Shown here: positions 63,510 through 64,000 of the stretch, piece by piece
How the letters are laid out: each line of letters opens with the position of its first letter
Position numbering within the stretch: the first letter of the stretch is position 1
Origin: Amaranthus tricolor
Taxonomy: Eukaryota > Streptophyta > Magnoliopsida > Caryophyllales > Amaranthaceae
Direction: 5' to 3'
DNA: 64,000 nt
NCBI RefSeq assembly: GCF_026212465.1
Contig: NC_080059.1
Span: forward strand, 20,029,043 to 20,093,042
Program-made: the position numbers and the translations under genes
Notes under the pieces: generated by a model
Databases searched by the model: none
What the model was told of the DNA's origin: nothing
The model's input: only the letters and a program-made list of their open reading frames with translations

Positions 63510-64000
63510 CTATACACAAACCCAATGCTCATAACCCTCCTCCGCTATATCTAACTGTGAAGGTCTACTGCGTCTCTTACGATAGTAAGAGGCGGTCATA
63601 TGACGATCAGGGAGAAAAAGTGAATAAAACTGGGATGGTCACACATCCTGTGAGGACTTGCTCCATCGTGGGGGTACGTCATGTCAATCTCCTCCAAATG
63701 AACGTCAGGAGGAAGAGACGAACTTTGCAAGTCCCAAGTAATATGCGTAGATGGATGTGCTGGCTCAGCTACTTCGGGAATGAATTATTGGAACTGCGTC
63801 CTTAGGAGTATGCCTCGAGTAATCTCTCGCACAGGTGCTCATGGCTAGAGCGAATTACAGCTTCCACACCTTGTGCCTGTGTCTGCAATGAATTGTAACT
63901 TAAATAATTTTATATTATGAAAGTTCAGGTTAAATTAAACAATATGGAAGAATACATGCATATATTGGGTCATCGTCGGTGCGGTAGTAGCATACTGTGA
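63510..64000 (-). pseudogene. 3' end of a minus-strand gene running off the window
   Basis: A splice acceptor on the minus strand (CATTGCAG before ACACAGGCAC) gives a last exon 63882-63510. It encodes QAQGVEAVIRSSHEHLCERL and, in a shifted frame, PEVAEPAHPSTHITWDLQSS and EEIDMTYPHDGASPHRM, then in another frame YYRKRRSRPSQLDIAEEGY to TAG 63510. The style (acidic-proline tail, RRSRPS end) recalls plant mobile domain / MAIN-LIKE proteins, but the domain itself lies beyond the window, so this is a weak inference. A stop and a frame change suggest decay or unrecognised introns. A preceding exon seems to end near 63950. Confidence 0.4.

Noticed and set aside
63557..63805. 82-codon plus-strand frame
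   Set aside because: Antisense of the minus-strand last exon, which has an acceptor site and a better protein pattern.

Overview
This window is nuclear DNA of a flowering plant, very probably a eudicot. It is AT-rich and dominated by transposable elements of typical plant families: Sirevirus-like Ty1/copia, Ty3/gypsy, hAT, Mutator, CACTA and small MITEs. Only one clearly intact host gene is present, an IQ67-domain (IQD) calmodulin-binding protein gene with six exons at 54488-61744. The species cannot be named from the sequence. Nothing bacterial, organellar, rRNA, tRNA or CRISPR was seen.

Layout. 1-2500: intergenic, with the right end of a hAT element built from GGTTCGGT-type repeats (255-632). 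2500-10541: a decayed mosaic. A plus-strand copia LTR plus gag (about 2866-6168, with a 1.28-kb AT/GT microsatellite and a 100-N assembly gap) lies beside a minus-strand Ty3/gypsy element of Tat/Ogre type (LTR 9982-10541, gag 9924-8233, then an array of about 96-bp tandem repeats at 6890-7975).

11678-37738 is one 26-kb nest inside a single Sirevirus-like copia element (direct repeat GATTA; LTRs about 1.49 kb). Its gag is split by a Ty3/gypsy element (13688-25453, repeat ACAAG). That gypsy integrase is split by a Mutator-like Pack-MULE carrying a piece of a pentatricopeptide-repeat (PPR) gene (18707-19989, 9-bp repeat CTATGGATT). Its 3' LTR is split by a solo LTR of another copia element (21919-23094, repeat TATAT), and its reverse transcriptase is split by about 485 bp of (AT)n. 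Further along, the Sirevirus gag is split again by a 3.0-kb non-autonomous CACTA element (26313-29315, repeat ACC). After pol the Sirevirus has an extra long ORF (33529-35225) and two polypurine tracts.

38043-39036 is a 994-bp non-autonomous hAT with captured coding-like DNA (repeat ATGGAGAC). 42458-46155 is a 3.7-kb hAT with a broken BED-finger/hATC transposase, inserted at the edge of an (AT)n tract (repeat TATATGTT). 47466-51063 is a minus-strand Tnt1-like copia with about 200-bp LTRs, whose pol has been replaced by a gypsy-LTR-like segment. 52172-53964 is a solo gypsy LTR of the same family as the nested gypsy element.

54488-61744 is the IQD gene, with a 312-bp Tourist-like MITE in its last intron. 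Downstream lie another small MITE (62566-62791), a small GRF zinc-finger gene or relic (62836-63219), and the 3' end of a minus-strand gene running off the window (63510-64000). Apart from the IQD gene, nearly every coding region here carries stops or frameshifts. Element boundaries given with target-site duplications (TSDs) were read base by base; identities of degraded parts are by motif recognition only.
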